Shown here: one piece after another, positions 49,972-62,717 of the stretch
How the letters are laid out: each line of letters starts with the position of its first letter
Numbering within the stretch: the first letter of the stretch is position 1
Source of the DNA: Tetrahymena thermophila SB210
Lineage: Eukaryota; Ciliophora; Oligohymenophorea; Hymenostomatida; Tetrahymenidae
DNA: 64,000 nt
Assembly (NCBI RefSeq): GCF_000189635.1
Contig: NW_002476578.1
Location: forward strand, 248,001-312,000
Direction of reading: 5' to 3'
The notes under the pieces: model-generated
The model's input: the letters and a program-made list of their open reading frames with translations, nothing else
Database searches by the model: none
What the model was told of the DNA's origin: nothing
Program-made: the position numbers and the translations under genes

Positions 49972-51201
49972 TTCTTTTTTGAGAGAAAACCTATTTTTTA
50001 ATATTCTTAACCTATTTAGAACGTGAAAAATTATTTAGTGTTGAATTATAATTAATTAAAATGTAATTTTTTAAGACTAAATAAATCACAACGAAGATTA
50101 TCTCAAAAAATAAATATTAAAAATGCAAAATCGTTTATTAATACAATATATTAAGCTAATTATTAATCCATTTAAATAAATACCAATCAAATGAATAAAG
50201 CGAATTCATTTATTTTAGTTTACAATTAATGAAATTTATTAATTTTATTCATTTAATTATCTCAAAATCTCAAACACGATCTTTTAAAAGGTCAAACTAA
50301 GTTTTATAGCAACATAAAAATTAATAAATATTTTTGACTTAAATTCTAAAGTATTCATTTTATTTATAAAAAAACATCTACCACTAGTTTATTTGATCTA
50401 AAAAACTAATTTTAATGTTTTTGTTTGGCCACTCTTATTATAATAATAAATTTACATACAAATTCAAATTATTCCATTTTAAAAAAGGTAAGAATTATGA
50501 ATTTAAATTAAATGATTAAATTACTTGTTTTAAATTACTATTTTTTTAAAATAACAAAGATTAAATCTAATTAATTTTTATTCAAATTAAAAGAAAAATT
50601 ATAATTAATTTTTATATTCTTAATAATCTACAATAAATTTAATCTATCTAAATAATAAAAATTTATAATTTTCAAATTTAATATTAATTAATAATTAATT
50701 TGAAATTGAATATAATTTTATAAAAATTTTTTATCATATTCTTATAATCAATAATTAGACTATTTGAATTTTATTCATTTTTGATAAAGGTATTTCTTAA
50801 ATTCTTTTATTAATATATATTTTATTTAGTATCTATCTACCTTTTTATTACCTTTAATTGGCATCTTAACCTATTCTTTTTAATTTATAAATACCAAATT
50901 ATTCTTTAAATTTAACTCATATAATAATTATTGATTGAAAGATAATTTTACTAAAAAGCGAAAAAATAAAGTAAAAAGTTAAATTTGATTTATCATACAT
51001 TAATTAATATTTAAGTAAGATTTACATTTCAAAAAAGATTTGTTTTAATTTTGATAAAAGGGAAATCCTATTGCTGATAAGAAAAACTTATTTGTTATTT
51101 TTAATTAGATTATTTTTACTTTTTTGCTTTTTAGAATCAAAAATTTTAGTGGATTAAATTTTTCGAATTAAACTTAAGTAATAAATAAACTATTAAATCA
51201 A
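49972..51201. other. Divergent promoter region
   Basis: The stretch lies between the starts of the ANTH-like gene (-) and the first array membrane gene (+). It is nearly pure A/T. No gene or strong repeat was seen. Confidence 0.5.
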
Positions 51202-53096
51202 ATGGGCAAAGAAAAGTAATACAGTTTAATAAGATATTTTGATATCTTAGCTCCTCCATATTATTAAAAAATAAATCAAGACCATTATAAAAAGAAAACA
51301 GTAATTGGAGGACTATACTCTCTTTTATTGATGTCTGCATCTATAGGCTATTTAATGTATTTACTCATATTCTTTTATCAAGGAAATATTGCTCCTAAAT
51401 ATAATCAATATGAAGAATTTTTAGATGAAGGAACATAATACACAATTAAACTTAAAAAGCTTTATATTGAGCTAACTTAAGGTTCAAGATAACTATCTGA
51501 AATAGAATAGCAAAATAAAATTTAATATTTTGATGTTTACCTTAAAAATATGGAAGACTAATAAATAATATAGTCAAACAATTATTAAAATGGAGTATCA
51601 TTTTTTGATTAAAATAATACAAATATAACACTTTAAAGCAGTATTATGCCATTTTAAGGTTAAAATTATGTAATTTTGATTTAAAAATGCTCATAAAAAT
51701 ATTTAAGAGATGTTAATTATAGGTGTGCTAATTAAGATGAAATCAACTAGCTGCTGTAAAAAAATGATATTAGCATAATCACTTATTTTGCAGATAAAAC
51801 ATTTTCTATAAAAAATAAAGGCCTAAAAGATAGATTATTTATAAATTTTAGTTTTATAAATAACAAGTATAAACAATTTTCCATGATAAATGCCAAAATT
51901 TAAGAAACATAAGTTTAAAATGGAATACTGTTTTAATCTTCTTAATATTATAAATAAATATACGATTTCAGTATTTAAAATTATTAGAATTCAGTAAATC
52001 CTAGCGATGGTGAATATAGTGAAATTTTGATTTAGTTAGATAATATGGTAAGGTAATCATAAATTCAATACCCTGTTATATCAGAAATATTTGCATAAGC
52101 TTGGGGTATAGCATCGTTATTATTACTAACTGGATATATCTTCAAATATGTTACAAGAGCAACACTTGCCTAAGATTTTTTAGGCATATAACTCAAGTAT
52201 TACTATAAAAAGACAGCTTTAAGATTATTCGAACGTAAAGACAATACAAATTAAAGTAATTTAGAATTGCATCAGTAAGCCGAAGCTATATCTAAGCAAA
52301 ATGAAGAAATTTAATAAGCTAGTTTCAAAAAGAACTTAAAAAGTTATTTTAAAATTTCTAATTATTAAAAGTAAATTAATTAATAAATATCTTTTTACAT
52401 TTTCAATAAATTATATAAAAATTAACTTTATTTTTTTTAAATTCCTAAAATCATTTCAAGATTAGAAGATTAGAGAGAAATAATTATCTTTAAAATTAAA
52501 ATATTTAATTATTTATTTATATAAAAAGATGGAAAGTGTTTTTTTTTCCAAGACGCTGTCTAAGACGTAAGAAAAATATGACGAAAAATGAAGAATTGCT
52601 AGACATTTTAATTAAATAAACAAGTAAAGACATGTGTGTATTTGAAATGCAAAAAGAGTTTTTAAAACTAAGAGCAGCAATCAAGCTTTTATTAACTCCA
52701 GAGCAATATTCTGCAATTCATATGTGTGGCTGCGATTTGGTATAAGATGAGTATATTAACACTGAAAAAGAAAACAATCCTTAAGGTGAAAAAAGTATTG
52801 ATTAGAGCGATAAAAGTGAAAATATCTCTAATCTATCAAGTTCAGATATATAAAACCCTATAAATAGGTAGTAATATGACCATTCAATTATTTAAATAAA
52901 TTAGTAAAGAATCTTAAATCATTTAGAGCTAATGAATAAAGTTGATGTAGATTCACTTTATAGGTAATAATGCTTAGAAAAATTTTTGAATAGCTATTAA
53001 AAAAGCTAAAGTAGTGACTAATAAATAGTTAACCAACGAATATTTAATTGTATGATAGGAATTTAAAATTATAATTCTCAATTAATAAATTCATGA
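51202..53096 (+). CDS. Two-pass membrane protein, array family member 1
   Basis: Exons 51202-52370 and 52553-53096 (phase-2 intron with a T-rich acceptor ending ccaag) give 570 aa. A short N-terminal cytosolic piece (YFDILAPPYY) leads to TM1 (about residues 34-62, VIGGLYSLLL...). Then come some 230 residues of probably lumenal or extracellular domain and TM2 near 298-316. The cytosolic C-terminus carries the family signature PEQYSAIHMCG at about residue 440, then a Ser/Gln-rich linker, NHLELMNKVD and a terminal NQRIFNCMIG motif. The family (next at 53800, 56725 and 59523) is known to me only as unnamed ciliate membrane proteins. This copy is the most diverged. The second acceptor AG 7 bp downstream is also in frame, so the exon-2 start is uncertain by two to three residues. 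Confidence 0.78.
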
Positions 53097-53799
53097 TATA
53101 ATATGATACAATTTTTTTGATCAGAAAAATTAATTAATTGAGAATATTGTAATATATTATTTTATGTTTAAATGTAAGTATATTTCTATTTTTTATAATT
53201 TGATTTGATTTTTAAAATAAAATTGTTTGTAAATTTGATAATACTTGATTAAGTCATATTGCACATTTAATTTTTGAAAATATTTTTATTACAGAAAAAG
53301 CTAACATAATCAAAAATATATGTGAATACAACACAATTTCTCATTAAATACTGTTTGAAAATAAATTAATCAAATGAAAAAGCAAATATAATACTCAAAT
53401 AATTAGCTAAAATATAATTTTCTAAAAAAATTAAAAAAATAAAATTTTATACATTAAATAATATTTAAAAAAAAAAATAATTAATTACTTAAATAAATAA
53501 AAATAGTTTTTTTTTATTTTTATAAAATTAAATACTTAACATGAATAAGATTTAATGGAATTAATTAAAATAATTTAATAATCTTATTTTTATATTTTTT
53601 TCATTCGTTTTTAATTATAGAAGCTATATGATTAATACAAATTAACCATATATTTTTAGATATTTAAATTATTGATTATATTTATATATTTAGTTTGACT
53701 AAAGATTGTTTGTTTGATTCATTGATTTACTTATTAACTGAACCAGTAAAAAAAATAGCTTGCATTTATTTTAAATAAATTTTAAAGGAAAGATTAAAA
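53097..53799. other. AT-rich spacer between array members 1 and 2
   Basis: About 0.7 kb of A/T-rich sequence, presumably a 3' UTR and the next promoter. Nothing else was seen. Confidence 0.5.
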
Positions 53800-56079
53800 A
53801 TGGCTACTAATTTTTTATATCAGTAGATTACAAATTTAGATCTTTATTCAGTCCCATTTTAGTATAATTTAAAGAGCTAGTAGAAATCAAGTAAAACATT
53901 TATTGGAGGTTTTTGCTCGCTAATCGTTATTATTATTTCTTTGATCTATCTTTTGTATCTAAGCATTTTATACTTCAGCAATCAGATATAACCAACGATA
54001 TCTACTAAAAGTAAAATAACAATGGATTCATTTTCAGTTGAAATACCAAATGACTTTATCACTATAAAAATAATTTTATCTAGTGGCTAAAACCTTATTG
54101 ACTATCAAAAATAGTCTGGAAAATAGCTGTTACTTGTTGGAATGCAACATAAGCGTAGAGATCAAACAAATAGCTCTAATTTTATACTTGATTACTACAA
54201 GATGGATGTTTGCGAAGATACGAGTTTAGCAGGATATTATTGTATTAATTTTAACAAATAACTAGGTGTCTAGAACAATAATAAGACCAGCATTCAATTA
54301 AATTTCAATAGCACATAAGATTAACAAGACAAGTTAATGTTAATTTGGTCTATGTGTGACAAAAGATATATTGAAGTAGGTGAAGTTTGTGAAGATGATT
54401 CAAATGTTTTAAAAACTTAAATTATAAACTTGAATACATAAATTACAGTACGAGTAAAATTGTATTAATTTAATCCCTTGACTAAATAAGTGGAATCAAA
54501 ATGGAAATCCGAGACTTATTTAATCGATTCTATCCTTTCTCTAATTAGTTAGCTTAAATTAAAATTAGATAACGCTACTGTTATAGATGGATTAGTAATT
54601 TAAAAAACTTAAGAAATGAGCTATATAAGCGATTACTAAAGGATTGATACCACTTTAACATAGGATTTCATTAGCAAATACTTTGACCTTAAAGTATTTG
54701 GCTGTGTAATGCTATATTTAAATTAATATAATACAGATACAAATATTTAATATATAGCATTTTCTTATATTATTGCTTAATTCACTAGTATTTTTCATAT
54801 AATAATTATGTTAGGAATCTTTTGTAAGAAAATATCTGAATCAGATATCATTTGTGAGCTAATACAATAACAGCTAAAAGTTAAATATAAACAAACAGCT
54901 TTAAATCTAATTAATAAAATATAATAAATCGATTCTTAGAAGTGCCTTGAGTCTTACAAAATACTCTATGATATTAATTTTAAAGATAAATTCAAGAGAA
55001 TATTTGAAGTAGGATTAATAAGAAAGTAATTAATTTGATTTATTTTTTGACTATTCTTTTTTTTTATTTTTTTTATATTTTTAAATAGGTTACAGCTCTT
55101 TTTTATTTCTTCCTCATAGTAAGATTTGCTAAAATCTAAAAGTATAACTTAAGAGCAATCTGTCCTTTTACGAATGATAGACTAGTCTCAGCAATATACT
55201 AATATATTTTATATTTAAAGATAAATTTTGGAGATATAGAATATGCTTAAGCTATTGTTTTCAGAATAATAATATGCTGCAGTAAAGTTATGTGGTATGA
55301 AATTACAGAATAATTATTCATAGGTAACTAATAATTAAGTAGAAAATAATGCTATTAATTAAAATCAAATATAAAACAGCACAACTAACAAAAAGTAAAT
55401 AGAAAATGTTTTAATAAATTAAAATTAAATTGAGGATGAATTGGTTAAATAAAATTTAATAACTGAAAATCAAAATAACAATAAAAATACAGCATAAAAT
55501 TATGAAGTTAGCCAAAATTTAAAAAGTGAAAATTAGTAAAAAGTTAAGTAAATTGTAAAATAGGATATCAATATTGAACTTGAAAAGAAAGATTAGTAGC
55601 AAATTTCTAATTTCTAAATAACAAAAGTAAGTTTAAAAAGCCTAGACAATATTTAAAACTATTAAATTATTCCTGAAAACAAAGATAATCAAAAAACTGA
55701 TAACTTCATTAGCATTCAAGGAAAATTCTAAGAAAACTCTTCAAGTAGTTTATAAAATATATAAAAGCAAGAAAATTAAGCAGATAATCCTCGAATAAGC
55801 AATCAGATATAATTTGATTAATTAAATACTGTATCGCTTTAAAATAAGGAGCAACATTAAAATTAAATTGATTTTAATATGATTGAAATCGAAAGTCAGG
55901 AATAACTAAAAATGAATCACTTAGAAAAACTTGAACTAATAGATTAAGATTACTCTTATTTCTAATAGCAAGTGAAGTACTTTATTAATTAATATGACTT
56001 AGATAATTAAAATACTTCTGAAGTAGACAGAAGAATTTACAATAGTATGTTAGGAGTTTCTTAACTTCAAATAAGTTGA
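53800..56079 (+). CDS. Two-pass membrane protein, array family member 2
   Basis: Exons 53800-55025 and 55089-56079 (phase-2 intron) give 738 aa, the longest of the array. The N-terminus reads NLDLYSVPFQYN, with TM1 at about residues 38-64 (TFIGGFCSLIVIIISLIYLL). The outer domain has several Cys, including a CEDTSLAGYYC pair, and TM2 is near 325-345 (FTSIFHIIIMLGIFC). After the intron the cytosolic part shows FSEQQYAAVKLCG (about residue 469). A long Asn/Gln/Lys-rich linker of about 190 residues follows, then NHLEKLELID and a final DRRIYNSMLGV motif. The longer linker explains the size. Part of exon 2 (about 55560-55820) has a decayed copy at 63734-63980. The function is unknown; topology suggests a surface or vesicle protein with a cytosolic oligomerising tail. 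Confidence 0.82.
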
Positions 56080-56724
56080 ATATTTTATAATTAATTATTA
56101 ATCTAAATATTTCTTAACTGAAAAGTTTTTCTATTTTATCAATTCTTGTAATTTTTTATTTTTAAATAAAATCTTAATTTCTTATAAAAATTCTTTGTTT
56201 GGACTAAAAAAATTAAAAATTCCTTTAAAATTAAAAAAAATGATTAATTTAAATTTAGCATCATTTCTATTCTAGAAATAAATAAGCTTGTTATGTTTTT
56301 ATAATTATAATTTGAGGCATTTTATTTAAAAAGATAAGCGTTACTATTTTTAATAATTAATTAATTCAAGTTATATTTTATTTAAAAATGCAAGAATATG
56401 ATTAGTATTTGTCTATTTTAATTATAGAAAGGCTTATTACTTTCAGTGTTTGTAACAAAATTTGAGTGAATTGTAAAGTTTTTTTGATAAATGCATATAC
56501 TGATTTATTTTTTAATTAAGAATTAATCAGATTGTTGATATAAATAGTTTTGTTTGATTCTTAATTATTTGATCTATGTAAGTTTTTAGGATTGACTTGT
56601 AAACATTTGTATAGAAATTAAGGTGAGATTGTTTGAAATCAAAGAATGACTCATTTTATAATTAAATAATTGCAAAAATAAACAAAAAATTTACTAAAAT
56701 TTCTTAAAATTTTCAAAATTCAAA
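56080..56724. other. AT-rich spacer between array members 2 and 3
   Basis: About 0.65 kb of A/T-rich sequence with no coding frame. It should contain the member 3 promoter. Confidence 0.5.
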
Positions 56725-58640
56725 ATGACTTCTAGGTATATTAAAAATTTAGATCTATTCTCACTTCCATTTCAATTTTCATTTGGGGCTCAAGAAAAAC
56801 AAAAAAGAACTTTTCTTGGTGGAATTCTCTCATTAGGAGTTATTCTCTTATCTGTGGCCTATTTTATTTACCTTTGCTATCTATATTTTGGAAATATTGT
56901 TTAACCAACTATTTCTATAATGGATGAATATTCAGCTACCCCATATAATATGGATTACATAGAGGATATGATTGCCTTCAGAGTAGTTTTAGCTAATGGA
57001 ATGAATTTAACAGATTATGAAAAAATGGTTGGTAAAGTTTATTTAAGTTATGTAGGCGATTTTAGATACACTGATAGTGCAGGCAATCAAAAAAATAAAA
57101 CATTTTTTGCTTAGCCATGTGTAGATCCTTCTCTAAAGGGATATCAGTGTTTTAACACTTAGTAATTAAATGGTGTAGAAACAGATAATTTTACATTTAA
57201 CTATGATCCATCAAAAACAATATAAGATAAATTAGCGTTATATGTAGCAGCTTGTATTTAAGACCTGTTGCCTTAGGGATAATTTTGTGCTGTTAACCCT
57301 ATAGAATACGCTTAAGTATTGTACAATGTATTTGGATACTTTGAAACAAGAATAAAGTTAATGCAATTTAACACTAAGTCAAAGAAATTTGAGACTAAGA
57401 TTAAAACAGAATAATATATGTTTGATGAAAGTTTAGCTTTTTATAGTAAATATACATTTTAAAAGACTGATTTGAAATTGATTGATGGATTTGTTATTTA
57501 ATCTACTGTTCATGATTCTTAACTATCTGATTATACTAGAGTAGATTCAGCAATAAGTTAATCTTATCTATTTAAAGCATTCAAATCATAAATATATGGG
57601 GGTTTTTATTTTATGCTAGGACCAAATAACTTAGAATGTTCTGTTTAATATCCATAGTTTACTTCTTTATTAGCATAGTTCTCTAGTGTTTTTAATACCT
57701 TACTAATGATAGGATTAATTAGTAGGATGTTAGCCCAAACAGAAATAGTTTAAGACTTTGTTTCTCTACACTTATAGGTCTATTATAAATAAACTGCTGC
57801 TGAATTATTACAAGAGTAAGAAAAGAACAATAGCTAAGGTAAGAAAAACAACTACGGCATTTACAAATCTATTCAAGAGCAAGGCTTTAAGAAAAAATTC
57901 AAAGACTATCTTAATATTAGTACATTTTAAAGGTAAATAGTTTTATTAATTTATATAAATATATTAATTTATTGAATTTATTTAATAGAATTAAAATGTC
58001 GATGACAAACAGTAAAAATAAAGTTTAAGATCAGTAACAGTCAAAATAAATGCAAATGTACAAGCAAATTTTAAATGAGTCAATCTAATCATTAGATATT
58101 TATGAAATGCAAAAAGAGCTTCTAAGAGTTAAAATAATGCTTAGAATGATGTTTTCCGCTGAATAATATGCTGCATTATAACTTTGTGGAAGCAGATTAA
58201 ATTTAGATAATTTAGAATCGGATAATTTATAATAACCATAATCAAGACAGGAATCTGGAACAACAAATAATTAACTTCAATAAGACTAAGTTTCAAACTC
58301 TAAAGCTTAAAATACTAAAAATTATATTCTACCATCAACTAATTAATAAATTTAAAATGATAATCAAAATTTAGCATTTAATATAACTTCGATTAACCAG
58401 ATTAAATAAAATAAAAATAATAATTCCAATATTTCAAATCACCTTGAAGTAATTGACCAAATTGAGAGAGATGAAACCTAATTTTAGAGATATTTAGATT
58501 AATTTATATAAAATAATAAGACACCAACTTCAGAAATAAACAAAAGAATAATTTAATCCATGATCAATTGTAATAATGTCAACTAAATGCCCATAGAAAA
58601 TTTTGATATAGAATCTTAAAAGTAGCTATTTAAAGAATGA
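56725..58640 (+). CDS. Two-pass membrane protein, array family member 3
   Basis: Exons 56725-57932 and 57989-58640 (56-bp phase-2 intron) give 619 aa. The N-terminus NLDLFSLPFQFSF is nearly the family consensus. TM1 is at about residues 32-58 (FLGGILSLGVILLSVAYFIY), followed by YFGNIVQPTIS. The outer domain has CVDPSLKGYQC and CAVNPIEYA Cys segments, and TM2 is at about 318-336 (VFNTLLMIGLISRM). The cytosolic tail reads FSAEQYAALQLCGSRL (about residue 458), NHLEVIDQIERDE and NKRIIQSMIN. Exon 1 is somewhat less AT-rich and uses more CAA for Gln than its neighbours, perhaps showing stronger expression. The function is not known. Confidence 0.84.
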
Positions 58641-59522
58641 GCTTAATATTTATATAAAAAATAGAACAAATAACTATTAATTTTATAATTATCCAATTAT
58701 CAAGATATAAAAATATTTAATTAGTATTTTTTGTCTATAAAATAATCAACAATTTATTTATTTTATTCTATAATTATTATTAATATTTTTTTTCTTTCTT
58801 TATTTTAAAATTTAATTTTATTTTATTTCACTAAAAAATTTATTTTTTTAAATTCGGCAAAAGTTTTTATTTGTTTTTTATAAAATTTTTTAACAAAAAA
58901 ATAAAAAAATAATTGTATTTTCATAAACTATGATCTAAGTTTTCATATTATTGTACATTTTAATTTATTTGAAAATATTATTCTATTTAAATTAATAAAA
59001 CTTTTTCCTTAAAATTTATATATTTTTTAAATTTTTTATACTAAATAACCCAAAGAGCACTAAAACTCTTTAATATAAATTAAATATATAAATTCAAATA
59101 TATAAGATGAAATATTTTTTTTTTTTGAATTACTTTAGTAATGTATTTTTTTATTTAAAAATTACAAAAAGAATTTTCATAATTGATTATCACTTGCTTA
59201 ATTTATTATTTTTATCAAAGAAAATATCTGACTTATTTATTTTTTGGAATAATAAATTCACACAATCATTAATAATTTTCCTCTACACCTTCATACAATG
59301 TAAACTGAAACAAGTTTATTTGTAGATTAATACTAAAGAAGCTATTAATGATTAGAAATATCCGAAATATCCTAATAGAAAAAACAATCCTTGAACAATA
59401 AATATACTTACTGATGTTTTAGTCTTTGGGAAAAGATTTTTTTTGTAAATAAATAATTAATTAATTTACCATCAAAATTAGCAAATTAAAAAGAAACATA
59501 AAACTAAAAAATAAATATCATC
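58641..59522. other. AT-rich spacer between array members 3 and 4
   Basis: About 0.9 kb. A 95-residue open frame (59107-59394) is Phe/Leu/Ile-rich and encoded by T-runs; I do not consider it a gene. Nothing else was seen. Confidence 0.5.
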
Positions 59523-61602
59523 ATGGATTATATTAAGCAAATAGATTTGTTTTCGCTTCCATTCCAGTTTACTTTAATGGGTAAAAATCATAAAAAATAA
59601 ACAATTTTTGGAGGAATAATATCCTTAGCTATTATTTGTACTTCAATTGCATATTTTTGCTATCTTTGCTATCTTTACTTTGGAAATCAGTTACAACCAT
59701 CTATTTCTTCTACATTATAATACTTTTAAAATGAATTTTAAATGTAATTTGATAAAAATTTAATTGCTTTCAAGGTTGTTTTACCTAATGGTATGCTTAT
59801 TCAAGAGTTCGAAAGGAGATAAAACAAAACTTATGTGACAATTCTTCCTACTTTGTCTACAAAAGATTAAAATGGAAATGATGTCTATTAAAATTTAAGT
59901 TTTATACCTTGCGATGACCCTGATTTATAAGACTATTACTGTGTAGACTTTTCAAATGTTAACTCAAATAAAGTGAATTAACCTTTCTTAACATATTATC
60001 CTTATGACAATCAAAAATAGAAATTAGAAGTATTGATGCTATATTGCACTAGCGAATTAAGTTACCCTGGTATTGTTTGCGCTACTCATGAAGAAACATA
60101 AAAAGAAATTATTAATTTTAAGACTTAGGTATATACAAGAGTGACAAGCTAATAGTATAACCCAACTACAAGATCATTTGAAAAAAAAATCAAGCTTGAG
60201 TAATTTTATTTGTCAGACACTTTGGTTTTTTTAGGTAAGTTCAGCCTAAAAAGTACCACTACTACAATAAATGATGGGTTTATCATTTAAAAGTAGAGCT
60301 CATATACATATATTTCAGATTACTCAAAGACAAATGAGTATAGCACCTTTACATTTTAAAAGGCTTAAAATAATTTAGATATGATAGGAGCTTGTTTTTT
60401 TTATTTGGATGAAAATGGTAGAAATGAATTTGTGTAATTCGTATAATTTCCTAGTATTTTAGCTCAATTTATGAGCATTTTTAACTCTCTTTTAGTAGTT
60501 GGAGTAATTTGTAAATAGTTTTCTTAATCTGAGATGATTTAAGATTTTATGGAGATTTAATTAAAAAATTACTACAAAAAAAGTGCTATTGAATTTATGC
60601 ATGAAGTTGAAACAAAGAAACAATCAAATTCTATTTCTAATTATTTCTAAAATAATTTAATGCAAACTTATAAATAAATTTGTAATATGGACTACAAATA
60701 CTATATGAAATAATTTTTAGATACCACTCTTTACAACAAGTAAATTTTTGAATAAAAACTAATTATTTTAAATATTTTATTTTAAAAGGATTAAGCTATT
60801 GATCTTTTCGAAAGGAGGAAAGACTAAAACGAATGATCCAAAATAAGTTAAAATGTACAAAAGACTAATGGATTCTACAATAGAGCAGATAAATATTTAT
60901 GATATATAAAAAGAGATTTTAAAGCTAAAAATGATGGTAAGAATGAGTTTCACTGTTGAGTAATATGCAGCTCTTTAGCTTTGTGGTTTAAGAATTATTT
61001 TAGATGAAAATATTCCAAATGTGGAAGAATCAATCTTAGAAAATATATAAATGAAGGAGGATTTATTCAAAAGTTCTGAGGAAGAAGGTATAAAGCAAAA
61101 GAAAGAATAATCAATTGAAATGGAGTTAAAGCTAAAAGAAAATGAAGTTTAGGTTAAATTGTAAGAATATTAGTTAAATCAAATAGAATAATCGGTATAA
61201 AAATAATAAAAATAAAACTAAGATAATTATTTAACAGAAAATGCTGAAAATTAAGAAAGAGAAAATATTTAACATGAAGAAAATAATCTTAGCAAACCTT
61301 AAGAAAAACAAAATACAAAAGTAGAATTTGAAGACAATATATTTAAATTAGATGAAAAAAATGATTAGAAATTTAAAAAATTGAATTTCAAAAGTATTGC
61401 ACTTAATCATCTTGAAAAAATAGAAAGACTAGAGAGAGATAATACTTATTTCGAATAGAAAATAGATTAATTTTTTAATTAAAAAAAGTTTAAAACATAA
61501 TTGGACTAAAGGATACTTGATTGTCTTATAGGTTATAAGTAATATAAATTAGATACACAATCCTTCATACCAATTACTAAAAGTTGTACAATTAATAAGT
61601 GA
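59523..61602 (+). CDS. Two-pass membrane protein, array family member 4
   Basis: Exons 59523-60739 and 60789-61602 (49-bp phase-2 intron) give 676 aa. The start MDYIKQIDLFSLPFQF matches the family. TM1 is at about residues 28-56 (IFGGIISLAIICTSIAYFCY) with a Cys-containing continuation and YFGNQLQPSISS. The outer domain has CDDPDLQDYYC and CTSELSYPGIVC Cys segments that recur in the broken copy at 62718. TM2 is at about 314-333 (IFNSLLVVGVICKQF). The cytosolic part reads FTVEQYAALQLCG (about residue 462), a Glu/Gln/Lys-rich linker with coiled-coil character, NHLEKIERLERDNTYF and DQRILDCLIG. It is probably the closest intact relative of the downstream pseudogene. The function is unknown. Confidence 0.84.
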
Positions 61603-61916
61603 AAATACTAAAAATAAAAAAGTGGAAAGTATTTTTAATTTTAGTTATATAAATTTCAGATAAAATAAACATTTTTAAATAAATAAAAAACCTTTTTTAT
61701 GTTAAATAACAAATTTTGTTACAATATAAAAAAAAATAAAAATTCTAAAATATTTTCATTTTTAATTATTTATTAATATTCCATTTTATTTAAGGATTTC
61801 TTGAATATTTGTATATCAATGATCTATTTCATAATTAATTTAATTAAAAGCTAAGATTTGTTCTGAGGTGAATCATTTTCGATTTTATTATTCATATTAA
61901 TTCATATTAAATCTAT
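61603..61916. other. AT-rich 3' flank of array member 4
   Basis: This is A/T-rich sequence that ends abruptly at the GC-richer island starting about 61917. No gene was seen. Confidence 0.5.
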
Positions 61917-62024
61917 GGGGTTGAGACCATGGAAAATATTTGGATATATTCCTCTAGCCATTCAACCGCTATTTTTGTTCTGTCGGAGCTGGTTCATTGA
62001 TTATTTAGTTAGAACCCTCAACTT
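61917..62024. ncRNA. Candidate structured RNA in a GC-richer island
   Basis: About 110 bp stand out from the A/T-rich surroundings and can fold into a branched structure. The closing stem GTTGAG (61920-61925) pairs with CTCAAC (62017-62022). A hairpin GGAAAATAT/ATATATTCC (61931-61952) has a TTGG loop and one A-A mismatch. A second arm AGC/GCT (61956/61990) continues as CCG/CGG (61966/61986). A third arm GGTTC/GAACC (61991-62016) stacks against the closing stem. In AT-rich genomes stable RNA genes often appear as GC islands. No known RNA family or tRNA-type internal promoter box is recognised. The strand is unknown. A decayed coding or transposon piece is the alternative. Confidence 0.3.
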
Positions 62025-62717
62025 GTGCCAGATAGCTTCTAAGACATTTCTGGATGTTTATTTTAATTTTAAATTATTAATTTGCAATTCATTTTGCTAA
62101 CTAAATTATGCCATATAGAATAATTTCTCTAAGGCAAAGTTAATTTTGTAGACTTAGTGAATTACCTTTTAATAAGTATATATCTGCTCTCGAACAATTA
62201 TTTCAATAGGAGGTAATATAAATTTAGTAGAACAATTAATATTTTTTTATAAATTTAAAGAATTATTTAAATGGTAATATTTATATTCCATAAATATTTC
62301 GATACCACTCTACAATTTTTAATAACAATATAAAGTTAATCTTAAATAATTAGGTTATTATTTTTATAGTAAATGACTAACAATATAAAATTTCTATATT
62401 TTCATCAGTAACATTATTATAGAAAATATTGGCTACTTAAATTTTAAGTGGATGTTAGAAATTACTAAAACCTTACTCATTTTATACATATATTATTAAT
62501 TGATATTAATGTAAATTAAAGTAAAGTTTACTAATAAAATTATGAAGTAAATACTGTAAATCATTAAAATTACAAAAAACAGATAAAATTAATTAAATAA
62601 AAATAATCAAATGAATATCATTAATTATTTTAACATAAAAGACTTTTATAATATAATAATTAATTATTCATCAAAGTAGTATTTCAATAAAAATTTTTTT
62701 TTTAAATTATTTAAACT
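62025..62717. other. AT-rich stretch upstream of broken array copy
   Basis: No gene was seen. An ATG at 62611 could begin a short leader exon for the downstream copy, because the sequence just before its similarity ends in a possible acceptor (ctatag), but this is speculative. Confidence 0.4.

Noticed and set aside
59107-59394. 95-residue open frame rich in Phe, Leu and Ile
   Set aside because: It is built on T-runs in a spacer with few G-starting codons and no domain, so it is a likely chance frame.
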